From Mesorhizobium sp. Root554 (GTDB taxonomy: Bacteria; Pseudomonadota; Alphaproteobacteria; Rhizobiales; Rhizobiaceae): DNA of 64,000 nucleotides. Positions 30,731 through 40,431 of the stretch are shown one piece after another. The stretch covers positions 296,238 through 360,237 of the forward strand of contig NZ_LMGA01000001.1 of assembly GCF_001427025.1 (NCBI RefSeq), written 5' to 3'. Each line of letters opens with the position of its first letter. Positions within the stretch are counted from its first letter, which is position 1. The notes under the pieces were generated by a model, which was not told the DNA's origin, did not search any database, and was given only the letters and a program-made list of their open reading frames with translations. Made by a program: the position numbers and the translations under genes.

Positions 30731-32677
30731 TCAGTTGAGCGGATTGCTGTCGGTGACGTCGTCCTTCGGAAAGGACGGCTCGGGCACGCTCGTATTGCCG
30801 GGCTTGTATTCGGGGACGATATGGTTGAGCAGCTCGATCGTCCTCGCGCGGTCTTCGCGCAACACGGCCTCCTGCAAGGTGACAAGCGTCTTGTGCAGGA
30901 CGCCCTTGTCGATGACGCGCGGCGAGGCGACGAAATAAGTGTCCTCGGGCGAGTGCTCCTGCATCTCGGAGGGGTCGAAAAGCTCTTCGTAGAGCTTCTC
31001 GCCGGGACGCAGTCCGGTGAAGACGATGTCGATATCGACGCGCGGCCTGAAGCCGGCAAGCTGGATCATGCGCTCGGCGAGGTCGACGATGCGGACGGGC
31101 TTGCCCATGTCGAGCACCATGATCTTGCCGCGCTCATCCTGCTTGCCGTGCTCGTGCGAGGACGCGTTCAGCACCAGCCGCACCGCTTCCGGTATGGTCA
31201 TGAAGAAACGCACGATGTTCGGATGGGTGACTGTAACCGGACCGCCATTGGCGATCTGCTCCTGGAAACGCGGCACCACCGACCCGTTCGACCCGAGCAC
31301 ATTGCCGAAGCGGACCGTCTTGAAGCGCGTCTTTTGCGAACTGATATCGACGGACTGGCAATAGGCCTCGGCCGCCCTTTTGGTCGCTCCCATCACATTG
31401 GTGGGATTTACGGCCTTGTCGGTCGAGATCATGACGAAATTGGTCGCGCCGTATTGCAGGGCGGCGTCGGCCACGTTTCGGGTCCCGAGCAGATTGGTCT
31501 TGACCGCCTCGATGGGGTTGGCCTCGACCAGCGGCACATGCTTGAGCGCCGCCGCGTGGAACACCGAGTCCGGATGGAATTCGGCGAAAAGACTGGTCAC
31601 CCGGCCCTTGTCGCGCACGTTCACGATCCGCGTCACGACATTGAGGTTGGGAAAGTTTTCCTGGATCTCCATGTCGAGCATGTAGAGGTGGTATTCGGAA
31701 AAATCGGTCAGGATCAGCAGGCTCGGTCCAAAGCTCGCTATCTGGCGGCAAAGCTCCGATCCGATCGAACCGCCGGCGCCGGTGACCAGAATGACCTTGT
31801 TGTTGATCAGCCGCGCGACCCCTTGCAGATCGGCCACCACTTCGGGCCGTCCCAAAAGGTCGCCGAGTTCGATGGCCTTGGGCTGAAGCATCGTCTGGCT
31901 GGTGATCAGCGACGTTTCCGTGAAGTCCGGAATTCTCGAAGCCTTGATGCCAAGCCGCGCCGCCTTCTCGACGATTTCAGCGAGATGCTGGCGGTTCGGA
32001 CCGATTTCGGTGATGATGATCTCGGAAATCTTGGTCCGGGATTTTTCCAGCCGGCTGACGATCTGGCCGAGCGAAGCGAAATCGCCCAGCACCTTCACGC
32101 CCTGGACAATTCGCGTCTGGTTGAGAACGTTGTCGTCAAGTATGCCGGCGACATGGAAGTCGCTTCTTGCGCCGCGGCGATTGGCCCGGATGAAGCTTTC
32201 GGCATTATCCGTAAGCCCGTAGAGCAGGACGTTGATGGATTTGCGTGATGGCGATCGCTCGCTGTCGGCGGGCAGCAGAAACGCCCGTTCCATGAACAGC
32301 CGATACACCAGCCGCGAAGTCGACAGTCCGGCGATCATGAACAACAGAGTCAGGACCGGCACCGAGCGCGGCACATTGCTGCCGCGCGTCAACAGGAAAG
32401 CGAAGACCGTATAGGTGATGACGGTGGCGAAGCTGACCTTGATGATGGTCGTGAGGTCGGGAATGGAAACGTATCGCCACGATCCGCGATGCATGGACAA
32501 TAGCCAGAAGAACAGGGTAAAAACGCCGGCAAAAGCCAGCGTCTTTTCCTGGATTCCGGGAACGTTGCGATAGAGATCGACGCCGAAAATTGTCAGGTAG
32601 GAGCAGATAAACGCGCCCGCCGCCGTGAGGACGTCAAGAACAGAACCCGCATACCTCAAGATACGATGCTGATTCAC
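30731..32677 (-). CDS. WbpM/CapD-type UDP-GlcNAc 4,6-dehydratase, membrane-bound
   Basis: The 648-residue protein has four membrane helices (about residues 11-31, 48-62, 80-97 and 105-122), a first nucleotide-binding-like domain, and a C-terminal SDR domain. Residues 300-306 are GAGGSIG (NAD binding) and residues 418-421 are STDK. At the usual catalytic Tyr position there is Met (M429-x3-K433), as known for the long WbpM subgroup. By family it converts UDP-GlcNAc to UDP-4-keto-6-deoxy-GlcNAc, the entry to QuiNAc/FucNAc sugars. The start is GTG. It probably supplies a sugar for the polysaccharide locus 10 kb away. Confidence 0.9.
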   Translation of the reverse strand: MNQHRILRYAGSVLDVLTAAGAFICSYLTIFGVDLYRNVPGIQEKTLAFAGVFTLFFWLLSMHRGSWRYVSIPDLTTIIKVSFATVITYTVFAFLLTRGSNVPRSVPVLTLLFMIAGLSTSRLVYRLFMERAFLLPADSERSPSRKSINVLLYGLTDNAESFIRANRRGARSDFHVAGILDDNVLNQTRIVQGVKVLGDFASLGQIVSRLEKSRTKISEIIITEIGPNRQHLAEIVEKAARLGIKASRIPDFTETSLITSQTMLQPKAIELGDLLGRPEVVADLQGVARLINNKVILVTGAGGSIGSELCRQIASFGPSLLILTDFSEYHLYMLDMEIQENFPNLNVVTRIVNVRDKGRVTSLFAEFHPDSVFHAAALKHVPLVEANPIEAVKTNLLGTRNVADAALQYGATNFVMISTDKAVNPTNVMGATKRAAEAYCQSVDISSQKTRFKTVRFGNVLGSNGSVVPRFQEQIANGGPVTVTHPNIVRFFMTIPEAVRLVLNASSHEHGKQDERGKIMVLDMGKPVRIVDLAERMIQLAGFRPRVDIDIVFTGLRPGEKLYEELFDPSEMQEHSPEDTYFVASPRVIDKGVLHKTLVTLQEAVLREDRARTIELLNHIVPEYKPGNTSVPEPSFPKDDVTDSNPLN

Positions 32678-32793
32678 GTTCTGTGTATTCCCCGGGCACT
32701 GTCGTCAGTCACTGTAGTCTCCTCCCATCGGTTCTCCAAGAAAACTAAAATTTCCATCCGAAATAGAACCTGCAGGTCGCAACCAGGTAAGAC

Positions 32794-34149
32794 CTATGCC
32801 GCTTTGCCGGCAAACAGGCTCGCGGAGTCGCCTCGGCCGATCGCGTAATACAGAAAGCCGTAGTCCCGCAGTTCCGTCGGCTCATAAAGGTTGCGTCCAT
32901 CGACGATGATGGGATTTTTCAGCTCGGATTTGAGCTTTTTGAAGTCAACAATGCGGAATTGTTTCCATTCCGTGCAGATGACAAGCGCATCGGCTCCCGT
33001 CACGGCGTCTTCCTGCCTGGCGCAGAACACCAGATCCTGCCGGTCTCCGTAAACACTGCGCGCCTTGTCCATGGCCGCCGGATCAAAAGCCCGCACATGC
33101 GCGCCATTGGCCAGCAGGGCGTCGATCAGGGCCTGGCTCGGCGCGCTGCGCATATCGTCGGTGTTCGGCTTGAAGGCCAGCCCCCATACCGCGATGCGGC
33201 GTCCCTTGAGATCGCCGTCGAAAATCTGCTCCAGCTTGCGAAAGAGCACGTTCTTCTGCGCATTGTTGGTTTCCTCGACCGCCTTGATGAGCGGAGCGTC
33301 ATAGCCCACCTGATCCGCCGTACGCCCGAGCGCCTGTACGTCCTTCGGGAAACAAGAGCCGCCATAGCCGCATCCGGGATAGATGAAATGATAGCCGATG
33401 CGGGGGTCCGAGCCGATCCCGAGACGCACCTGTTCGACATCGGCCCCCAGCCGTTCGGCCAGATTGGCGATCTCGTTCATGAAGCTGATCTTCGTCGCCA
33501 GCATGACGTTGGCGGCATATTTCGTCAGTTCCGCCGAGCGCGGGTCCATGAACATCACCTTGTCGTGGTTGCGGCTGTACGGCGCATAGCACTCGCGCAT
33601 GACCTTGCGCGCCCGCTCGGAGTTGGTGCCGACAATGATGCGCGCCGCCTTGGTGAAATCTTCTATCGCGGAGCCTTCCTTGAGGAACTCCGGATTGGAG
33701 CAGACCTCGAAATCATGCGCCTTTCCGAGCCGCTTCTGGGTTTCCAGAATCTTGTTGTGGATTCGGTCGATGGTGCCGACGGGCACCGTCGACTTGCCGA
33801 CGACGACCTTGAACTCGGACATATGCGTGCCGATCGTCTCGGCCACCGACAGGACGTGGGTGAGGTCGGCCGAACCATCCTCGTTCGGGGGAGTTCCCAC
33901 GGCGATGAAGACGATCTGGCCGAACGCCACGGCTCCGGCGGCATCGTTGGTGAAGACGAGGCGTCCGGCTTCCTGATTCTTGGCGACAAGCTCCGGAAGC
34001 CCGGCTTCGTAGATCGGAACGATGCCGTTCTTCAGCCCGTCGATCTTGTTCTGGTCGACATCGACGCAATGAACCTCATGGCCGACTTCCGCAAAGCACG
34101 CGCCGGTGACCAGACCCACATAGCCTACGCCAAAAATAGTGATTTTCAA
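32794..34149 (-). CDS. ugd: UDP-glucose 6-dehydrogenase
   Basis: The 451-residue enzyme oxidises UDP-glucose to UDP-glucuronic acid. The Rossmann motif GVGYVGL comes right at the start ([20 protein letters not shown]), and the catalytic Cys is in [12 protein letters not shown] at about residue 266. I place the start at a TTG at 34149, because the N-terminus of this family begins at that beta strand. An upstream ATG at 34224 would add 25 residues without a family counterpart, and a cluster of GTG codons in between is possible. It lies 116 bases before the CapD-type gene on the same strand; UDP-GlcA would feed the same polysaccharide. Confidence 0.92.
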   Translation of the reverse strand: MKITIFGVGYVGLVTGACFAEVGHEVHCVDVDQNKIDGLKNGIVPIYEAGLPELVAKNQEAGRLVFTNDAAGAVAFGQIVFIAVGTPPNEDGSADLTHVLSVAETIGTHMSEFKVVVGKSTVPVGTIDRIHNKILETQKRLGKAHDFEVCSNPEFLKEGSAIEDFTKAARIIVGTNSERARKVMRECYAPYSRNHDKVMFMDPRSAELTKYAANVMLATKISFMNEIANLAERLGADVEQVRLGIGSDPRIGYHFIYPGCGYGGSCFPKDVQALGRTADQVGYDAPLIKAVEETNNAQKNVLFRKLEQIFDGDLKGRRIAVWGLAFKPNTDDMRSAPSQALIDALLANGAHVRAFDPAAMDKARSVYGDRQDLVFCARQEDAVTGADALVICTEWKQFRIVDFKKLKSELKNPIIVDGRNLYEPTELRDYGFLYYAIGRGDSASLFAGKAA

Positions 34150-34352
34150 TTTCGCTTCGCCTTGTCCAGAAGTCGCGCGCCGGTCTACCACCACTGACAC
34201 GGAACTGAAATGGAATTGTGACAATGGCCGCCGCAGCCCATCGGCTGCAAACGGCAGTTTTTTCGGCCTGCGCCGCTGCTAGGGGTTCGGCGGATGCATG
34301 GCTGCGGAACCGGGGAAGAAGTTTGTCGCATTTCGCCGATGAGCGGAAAACC

Positions 34353-34415
34353 ATGTCTCTCAAAGGGGTGTTTGCCAGCTTGATATTGCGTGTTCTCAAG
34401 TTGGCTGGCTGCTAA
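34353..34415 (+). CDS. Possible leader peptide of 20 codons before cysD
   Basis: ATG at 34353 opens a short frame encoding MSLKGVFASLILRVLKLAGC and ends at TAA. The last sense codon is TGC (Cys), 20 bases before the terminator-like hairpin. A weak GCGGA precedes the ATG by about 6 bases. Cysteine at the end of a leader peptide before a sulfur-assimilation operon would make sense for attenuation, but a single Cys codon may be chance. No homology is known to me. Confidence 0.3.
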   Translation: MSLKGVFASLILRVLKLAGC

Positions 34416-34434
34416 AAAGCCCATTGAAATGGCT

Positions 34435-34485
34435 GGCTCCCGGGCCGGCTGGTTCTTGGTCCCAAGACGGCCGGGAGCCTTTTTT
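34435..34485 (+). terminator. Strong terminator/attenuator hairpin before cysD
   Basis: The left arm GGCTCCCGGGCCG (34435-34447) pairs with CGGCCGGGAGCC (34468-34479), 12 pairs with one bulged G, around a 20-base loop, and TTTTTT follows. This is a textbook intrinsic terminator on the + strand, yet it points into cysD 23 bases downstream. It must either end a small RNA or regulate cysD read-through. Confidence 0.8.
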
Positions 34486-34508
34486 GGCATGAAAGAATAC
34501 TTGGCCCC

Positions 34509-35414
34509 ATGAACATCGCGCTCACGCACCTTCAACGGCTCGAGGCCGAGTCCATCCATATTTTTCGGGAAGTCGTGGCGAATTTCTCCAAGCCGGTGAT
34601 GCTCTACTCCGTTGGCAAGGACTCGGCGGTGCTCATGCACCTGGCGATGAAGGCTTTCTATCCAGCCAAGCCACCTTTTCCGTTCCTGCATGTCGATACG
34701 ACCTGGAAGTTCCGCGAGATGATCGCCTTCCGCGACGCCATGGCGGAGAAGCTCGGTATCGACCTGCTCGTCCATGTGAACGAGGACGGCGTGCGCGATA
34801 ATATCAACCCGTTCGACCACGGCTCCAACACCCACACCCACATCATGAAGACGGTGGCGCTGCGGCAGGCGCTCGACAAATACGGTTTCGACGCCGCTTT
34901 CGGCGGCGCCCGCCGCGACGAGGAGAAGTCCCGCGCCAAGGAGCGCATCTTCTCTTTCCGCAACGCGCAGCACGCCTGGGACCCGAAGAACCAGCGCCCG
35001 GAAATGTGGAACATCTTCAACACCCGCATTTCCGCCGGAGAGTCGATCCGGGTGTTTCCGCTGTCGAACTGGACCGAACTCGATATCTGGCAGTACATCC
35101 TGCAGGAAAGCATCCCGATCGTGCCGCTCTATTTCGCCAAGGAGCGCCCGGTCGTCGAACGCGACGGCATGCTGATCCTCAAGGATGACGACCGCATGCA
35201 GTTGCGGCCGGGCGAAAAGGTGGAGAACCGCATGGTGCGGTTCCGCACCCTCGGTTGCTACCCGCTGACGGGAGCCATCGAATCCGATGCCGATACGCTT
35301 GAAGCCATCGTCGGCGAGATGCTGACCGCGCGCACGTCCGAGCGCCAGGGACGGCTCATCGACCGGGACGAGTCCGGTTCCATGGAAAAGAAGAAGCGCG
35401 AGGGTTACTTCTGA
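34509..35414 (+). CDS. cysD: Sulfate adenylyltransferase subunit 2
   Basis: The 301-residue PAPS-reductase-fold ATP pyrophosphatase makes APS from sulfate and ATP together with CysN. It has the PP-loop motif [13 protein letters not shown] at about residues 35-47, [36 protein letters not shown] and a C-terminal [21 protein letters not shown] typical of CysD/NodP. The start has only a modest ribosome site. The stop is 2 bases before cysN. Rhizobia can carry extra copies named nodP; no nodulation gene is nearby, so I use cysD. Confidence 0.95.
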   Translation: MNIALTHLQRLEAESIHIFREVVANFSKPVMLYSVGKDSAVLMHLAMKAFYPAKPPFPFLHVDTTWKFREMIAFRDAMAEKLGIDLLVHVNEDGVRDNINPFDHGSNTHTHIMKTVALRQALDKYGFDAAFGGARRDEEKSRAKERIFSFRNAQHAWDPKNQRPEMWNIFNTRISAGESIRVFPLSNWTELDIWQYILQESIPIVPLYFAKERPVVERDGMLILKDDDRMQLRPGEKVENRMVRFRTLGCYPLTGAIESDADTLEAIVGEMLTARTSERQGRLIDRDESGSMEKKKREGYF

Positions 35415-35416
35415 GT

Positions 35417-37354
35417 ATGCGTCACATTCCGGCCGAAAGCCTCGTCCCCTCCGACAAGATCCGCGACTACCTGCTCGCCCAGGAGCATAAGTCGTTCCTG
35501 CGTTTTTTGACCTGCGGTTCGGTCGATGACGGCAAGTCGACGCTCATCGGGCGTCTCCTGTCCGACACCAAGCAGATATTCGAGGATCAGCTGGCGGCGC
35601 TGGAACGCGATTCCCGCAAGCACGGGACGACGGGCGAGGACATCGATTTCGCGCTGCTGGTGGATGGGCTGGAGGCCGAGCGGGAGCAGGGCATCACCAT
35701 CGATGTCGCCTACCGCTTCTTCGCCACCTCCAAGCGCAAGTTCATCGTTGCCGACACGCCCGGCCACGAGCAATACACCCGCAACATGGCCACCGGCGCA
35801 TCGACCGCCGACCTCGCCATCGTGCTGGTCGATGCTCGCCAGGGCGTGTTGCGCCAGACCCGGCGCCATTCGATCATCGCATCGCTGCTCGGCATCCGCC
35901 ACGTTGTGGTTGCGATCAACAAGATCGATCTGGTTGGCTTCGACCGGCAGGCGTTCGAGCGCATCGCCGAGGACTACAAGGCCTTTGCCGCCAGTCTCGG
36001 CTTCAAGACCATCACCCCGATCCCGATGTCGGCCCGTTTCGGCGACAATGTCACCAGCCCGTCGTCGCGCATGGAATGGTATTCCGGACCGACGCTCATC
36101 GAGCACCTCGAAGACGTGGTGGTCGACGATGCCGTCAACGATCTGCCCTTTCGTTTCCCCGTCCAGTATGTGAACCGGCCGAACCTGGATTTCCGTGGTT
36201 TTGCCGGAACCGTGGCGTCGGGTTCGGTCACGCGGGGCGAGGAGATCGTCGTCGCCAAATCCGGCAAGGCGGCGCGCGTCAGGCGCATCGTCGCGCATGG
36301 CGGCGATCTTGAAAGCGCGGTTGCGGGGCAGGCTGTCACCCTCGTCCTGGATGAGGAAGTCGAGGTGTCGCGCGGCAACATGCTGGTCGCGCCCACCGCC
36401 CGTCCGGAGGTTGCCGACCAGCTTGCCGCCAACATCGTCTGGTTCGATGAACAGGCGCTGCTGCCCGGCCGCTCCTACATATTAAAGACGGAGACCGATC
36501 AGGTCAGCGCCGTCGTCACCGATTTGAAGTACCGTCTCGACGTCAACGATTTCTCGCAGGAAGCGGCCAAGTCCCTGGCGATGAACGAGGTTGGTGTCTG
36601 CAACATCTCGCTGCGCGCACCGATCGCCTTCGACCCGTTCGCCGAGAACCGCTCGACCGGCGCGTTCATCCTCATCGACCGCATCACCAACACGACCGTC
36701 GGCGCCGGCATGATCACGCACACTTTGCGGCGCGCGGCGAACATCCATTGGCAGTCGCTTGATGTCGGCAAGCGGGCGCGGTCCGACATGAAGAACCAGC
36801 GGCCGGCTGTGTTCTGGTTCACGGGCCTGTCGGGCTCCGGCAAATCGACCATCGCCAATCTGCTGGAACGGAAGCTCTACGCCAACGGCCGCCACACCTA
36901 CATTCTGGATGGCGACAATGTGCGCCATGGCCTCAATCGCGATCTCGGCTTCACCGACGCCGACCGCGTCGAGAACATTCGCCGGGTGGCCGAGGTCGCC
37001 AAGCTGATGGCCGATGCCGGCCTGATCGTCATCGTGTCGTTCATCTCGCCTTTCCGGGCCGAGCGCCGCATGGCGCGCGAGCTCATGGAAGGGAAGGAGT
37101 TTGTCGAGGTGTTCGTCGATACCCCCTTCGAGGAATGCGCCCGGCGCGACCCGAAAGGCCTCTACGCTCGCGCTCTCAAGGGCGAGATCAAGAACTTCAC
37201 CGGCGTGGACTCTCCCTACGAAGCCCCGGAAAGCCCGGAGATTCATCTGAAGACGCTCGGCAGATCGGCCGAAGAAATGGTAGAAGCGGTCGAACAGTGG
37301 CTTACCGAGCGTGACAATGCCGAAAACCAGTACGACTACGGCGGCGGCATCTGA
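35417..37354 (+). CDS. cysNC: Bifunctional sulfate adenylyltransferase subunit 1 / APS kinase
   Basis: The 645-residue fusion protein has two parts. Residues about 25-440 are an elongation-factor-like GTPase (P-loop [16 protein letters not shown], switch regions [15 protein letters not shown] and [12 protein letters not shown], and NKIDLV) that drives APS synthesis by CysD. From about residue 460 comes an APS kinase with P-loop [32 protein letters not shown] and the conserved [16 protein letters not shown]. Product: PAPS, for sulfite reduction or for sulfation of surface sugars. The fused NodQ-type form is usual in rhizobia. Confidence 0.95.
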   Translation: MRHIPAESLVPSDKIRDYLLAQEHKSFLRFLTCGSVDDGKSTLIGRLLSDTKQIFEDQLAALERDSRKHGTTGEDIDFALLVDGLEAEREQGITIDVAYRFFATSKRKFIVADTPGHEQYTRNMATGASTADLAIVLVDARQGVLRQTRRHSIIASLLGIRHVVVAINKIDLVGFDRQAFERIAEDYKAFAASLGFKTITPIPMSARFGDNVTSPSSRMEWYSGPTLIEHLEDVVVDDAVNDLPFRFPVQYVNRPNLDFRGFAGTVASGSVTRGEEIVVAKSGKAARVRRIVAHGGDLESAVAGQAVTLVLDEEVEVSRGNMLVAPTARPEVADQLAANIVWFDEQALLPGRSYILKTETDQVSAVVTDLKYRLDVNDFSQEAAKSLAMNEVGVCNISLRAPIAFDPFAENRSTGAFILIDRITNTTVGAGMITHTLRRAANIHWQSLDVGKRARSDMKNQRPAVFWFTGLSGSGKSTIANLLERKLYANGRHTYILDGDNVRHGLNRDLGFTDADRVENIRRVAEVAKLMADAGLIVIVSFISPFRAERRMARELMEGKEFVEVFVDTPFEECARRDPKGLYARALKGEIKNFTGVDSPYEAPESPEIHLKTLGRSAEEMVEAVEQWLTERDNAENQYDYGGGI

Positions 37355-38150
37355 CGACGCGGCAATGCTCGCGGCGTTTGAGCATCTCGCGCTCGCCGCG
37401 GGCCGCGAGGTCATGCGCGTTTTCAAGGCCGGCTGCGCGGTCGAACAAAAGGCCGACCAATCGCCCGTCACCGAAGCCGACCGGACAAGCGAAAAGATCA
37501 TCCTTGCCGGACTGCGCAGCCAGTTCCCGCATATCCCCTGTGTTGCCGAGGAGGAGGCTGCCGCCGGCGAAGCCCCATCGGATCCGGGCGACGTTTTCTT
37601 TTTGGTGGACCCGCTGGACGGCACCAAGGAATTCGTCAGCAGGCGCACGGACTTTACCGTCAACATCGCCCTGATACGGCATGGAGCGCCGGAGATCGGC
37701 GTCGTCTACGCGCCGTGCAGCGGCCGGTTCTTCTCGGGCCGGCCGGGGTTTGCCGAAGCATTGGAGATCGATGAGGATTTTGCCATCGCGGGTCGTCGGC
37801 GGATCGCGGCGCGCGTGGCCATCGAGCCGCTGACAATCGTCGCCAGCCGGTCGCACAACACGCCCGAAACCGAGAGCTACATCCGGACCATCGGTGCGGC
37901 CGAGATCGTCTCGGTCGGATCGTCGCTGAAATTCTGCCTGCTTGCCGGCGCGGAAGCCGACGTCTATCCGCGCTTCGGCCGGACGATGGAATGGGATACG
38001 GCGGCGGGCGACGCCGTCCTGCGCGCAGCTGGCGGCATGACCCGCACGCTGGACGGACTGCCCTTGGCCTACGGCAAGCGCAACCAGGCCGCCGATGTCG
38101 ATTTCGCCAACCCGAATTTCATCGCCAGCGGCGCGCTCCCTGCGCCTTGA
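37311..38150 (+). CDS. cysQ: 3'(2'),5'-bisphosphate nucleotidase
   Basis: The 279-residue inositol-monophosphatase-fold enzyme removes the 3'-phosphate from PAP (and PAPS), clearing the by-product of sulfotransfer. It has the metal-site motifs [28 protein letters not shown] and the C-terminal [16 protein letters not shown]. It overlaps the end of cysNC by 44 bases. Translation starts at GTG 37311 or ATG 37317, and the two differ by only two residues. The overlap and function make cysD-cysNC-cysQ one sulfate-activation operon. Confidence 0.92.
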   Translation: MTMPKTSTTTAAASDDAAMLAAFEHLALAAGREVMRVFKAGCAVEQKADQSPVTEADRTSEKIILAGLRSQFPHIPCVAEEEAAAGEAPSDPGDVFFLVDPLDGTKEFVSRRTDFTVNIALIRHGAPEIGVVYAPCSGRFFSGRPGFAEALEIDEDFAIAGRRRIAARVAIEPLTIVASRSHNTPETESYIRTIGAAEIVSVGSSLKFCLLAGAEADVYPRFGRTMEWDTAAGDAVLRAAGGMTRTLDGLPLAYGKRNQAADVDFANPNFIASGALPAP

Positions 38151-38165
38151 GGGAGGAATCCGAGC

Positions 38166-39308
38166 CTACTCAGCCGCCGCATCCGCCGAGTTCGAGCCGA
38201 TATAGTTGCGGATCGTCTCGATGATGCGATCCTGGTCGGCGGCTTCCAGATAGGGATGCATCGGCAGGCAGAGGATACGGTCCGGCAGCCCTTCCGAAAC
38301 GCCAAGGCCGGTCGGCGTGCGCGGATAATCGCGATACGCCACCTGCTCATGCAGCGGCTTGACGTAATAGATGACCGAAGGAATGCCCTTTTCCTGCAGA
38401 TGAGCCTTCAGCCCGTCGCGCTTCGGCGTTTCGATGGCGTATTGCGCCCAAGCCGAGCGGCCGCTCAACGGGTTGCGCGCCGCCGTCACCACGTCGCCGA
38501 GCCCCTGCGCGTAGCGGTCCGCCACCAGCCGGCGGGCTTCCATTTCCTCGTCCAGAATGGCCAGCTTCTCGATCAGGATAGCCGCCTGCAACGTATCCAG
38601 CCGCGAATTCAGGCCGACATGGACGTTGTCGTATTGCGTCTCGCCCTTGCCGTGGAAGGCGAAGGAGCGGAGCCTTTCGGCTAGGTCGCCATCATTGGTG
38701 AACATCGCGCCGCCATCGCCGTAGCAGCCCAGCGGCTTGGCCGGATAGAAGCTGGTGCCCGCGACATGGCCGAAGGCGCCGCACATGCGCCCATCCTTGG
38801 AGCCGCCGATGGACTGGGCGGCGTCTTCGATCACCAGGAGTTGTTCGCGTTTGGCGATTTCCATGATTGCATCGTAGTCTGCAGTAAGGCCGAAAAGATC
38901 GACCGGAATGATGGCGCGGGGCCGCAGTCGACCTTCGGCTTTGACCATTTCGATCGCCGCCGCGAGACTGGCGATATCGATATTGTAGGTTTCGGGATCG
39001 ACATCGACGAACACCGGCTCGGCCTTGGCCAGCGCCACCACTTCCGCCGTCGCGGCAAAGGTGAAGCTCGGCACGAACACGGCGTCGCCGGGTCCGATGC
39101 CCGAGGCATAGAGCGGTAGAAGAAGCGCGTCGGTGCCGTTGGCGCAGGCGACGACATGCTTCACCCCGGCATAGGCCGCCAGCTTCTGTTCGAATTCTGC
39201 AACCTGCGGCCCGAGGATGTAGCGGCCTTCCTCGACGACGTTTTCGATCGCCGTCTTCAGCCGCTCGCCCAACCGTTTCCTTTGCGCCGCCAGATCGATG
39301 AACTGCAT
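38166..39308 (-). CDS. wbpE: WbpE-like sugar aminotransferase (DegT/DnrJ/EryC1/StrS family)
   Basis: The 380-residue PLP enzyme has CANGTDALLLPL, PSFTFAATAEVV, VIEDAAQSIGGS, the Schiff-base lysine in SFYPAKPLGCYGDGGAMF, and GLNSRLDTLQAAIL. These segments closely follow Pseudomonas WbpE as I remember it, including the unusual KPLGCYGDGGA. WbpE transfers an amino group from glutamate to the 3-keto of UDP-GlcNAcA. It fits between the WbpB homologue (10488-11474) and the WbpD homologue (11485-12054), but lies 26 kb away and convergent to cysQ, 15 bases from its end. Confidence 0.85.
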   Translation of the reverse strand: MQFIDLAAQRKRLGERLKTAIENVVEEGRYILGPQVAEFEQKLAAYAGVKHVVACANGTDALLLPLYASGIGPGDAVFVPSFTFAATAEVVALAKAEPVFVDVDPETYNIDIASLAAAIEMVKAEGRLRPRAIIPVDLFGLTADYDAIMEIAKREQLLVIEDAAQSIGGSKDGRMCGAFGHVAGTSFYPAKPLGCYGDGGAMFTNDGDLAERLRSFAFHGKGETQYDNVHVGLNSRLDTLQAAILIEKLAILDEEMEARRLVADRYAQGLGDVVTAARNPLSGRSAWAQYAIETPKRDGLKAHLQEKGIPSVIYYVKPLHEQVAYRDYPRTPTGLGVSEGLPDRILCLPMHPYLEAADQDRIIETIRNYIGSNSADAAAE

Positions 39309-39416
39309 GTCTTTTCGCTTCCGTTACCGAATTTGCCCGCTGGTATCAGACTTACATAGGCCGGAAAAGGCGCAAGATCACCTTGTCATCCAGCCAGCCA
39401 ATGGAGCTTCGGGCGA

Positions 39417-40340
39417 TCAGGCGATCTCATGCCGCCAGGGCGGATTGGCGCCGGCGCGCGAGACAGTAACGGCGGCGGCCTTGGCGCCGAGAGTGAGCGC
39501 GCTGCGGATCGCGTCCTCGGTGAGATGGGCGATTGCGATCTTGGAGAGAAGCTTCTGTTCGTGCAGGGAGGCGAGCACGCCGCCATTGAAAGTGTCGCCG
39601 GCCCCGACCGTATCCACCACATCGACTTTCTGCGGCATGACGGTGACCGTGTGATGCTTTGTGTAGCCCATCGCGCCCTTCGAACCATGGGTGACGACGA
39701 CCAGTTTCGGGCCACGTTCCAGCCAGCGCTGGATTACCGCTTCGGGTGAACCGTCCTCGCCGAACCAGGCGAGATCCTCGTCGGACAATTTCACGATGTC
39801 GGCCATGGCCATCATGTTGCGGATACGCGCCAGATGCCTGGCCTTGTCGGGGATGAAATTGGGGCGGATGTTGGGGTCGAGCATCATCACGCGATCGGCC
39901 TGCTCGCGCCGCATGAAGTCCTCGTAGGTGCCGCCTGCCGGTTCAGAGATAAGGCTGATGGCCCCGAACAGCATGGCGTCCACGCTATCGTCGAGTTGAG
40001 GCAGGTCCGCTGGCGTCAGCATCCGTCCCGCGGTGTTCTCGTCGTAGAAGACGTAGCTGGCGTGGCCGTCGTTCAACTGGACGAAGGCCAAAGTCGTCGG
40101 CCGGTCCGAGAGTGGCGCATAGCGCGTGTCGACATGGCTCGCCGCCAGCGCCTCGCGCAGCTGCTTGCCGAAGAAATCCAGCGACAGGCCGGAAAAGAAA
40201 CTGGCCGGCGCGCCGAGCCTTCCCAGCGCAATCGCGGTGTTGAAGACAGCGCCGCCGGCATAGGGCGCAAATGCCCCTTCCTGCGCCGTCGTATGGCGCG
40301 GCAGCATGTCGATGAGGGCTTCGCCGCAGCAAAGGATCAT
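39417..40340 (-). CDS. frcK: PfkB-family sugar kinase, probable fructokinase
   Basis: The 307-residue kinase of the ribokinase/PfkB family has CGEALIDMLP, the N-terminal GGAVFNTAIALGRLG signature, a lid-domain region and the catalytic DTVGAGDTFNGGVLASL motif with the base Asp. It is next to the fructose regulator and uptake operon, so phosphorylation of incoming fructose is the best reading. The open frame runs to 40538, but the ATG at 40340 starts the family-typical N-terminus. It is on the same strand as frcR and 91 bases downstream of it; in Sinorhizobium the kinase gene instead ends the frcBCA operon. Confidence 0.83.
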   Translation of the reverse strand: MILCCGEALIDMLPRHTTAQEGAFAPYAGGAVFNTAIALGRLGAPASFFSGLSLDFFGKQLREALAASHVDTRYAPLSDRPTTLAFVQLNDGHASYVFYDENTAGRMLTPADLPQLDDSVDAMLFGAISLISEPAGGTYEDFMRREQADRVMMLDPNIRPNFIPDKARHLARIRNMMAMADIVKLSDEDLAWFGEDGSPEAVIQRWLERGPKLVVVTHGSKGAMGYTKHHTVTVMPQKVDVVDTVGAGDTFNGGVLASLHEQKLLSKIAIAHLTEDAIRSALTLGAKAAAVTVSRAGANPPWRHEIA

Positions 40341-40431
40341 GATGGTCAGTATTCCCGAAGATGGATCTGGACGATTGTTGGCCCGCCGGATTGCACAGTC
40401 GCGGGCAGGGCAGGGGTACAGGAAGACACGG

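Larger units (their letters stand above)
34150..34508. other. Leader region upstream of cysD
   Basis: This 359-bp gap lies between divergent ugd and cysD. On the + strand it contains a possible 20-codon reading frame (34353-34415) and a strong hairpin followed by T (34435-34485) that ends 23 bases before cysD. The motif GGCTGGC recurs at 34403, 34431 and, as a variant, 34445. No clear promoter could be picked. The layout looks like a transcription attenuator or the 3' end of a small RNA. Confidence 0.5.

Noticed and set aside
34509..37354. Naming the sulfate genes nodPQ (symbiotic copy)
   Set aside because: No nod box, nod, nol or noe gene is near this pair, and cysQ is attached; cysD/cysNC is the safer name.
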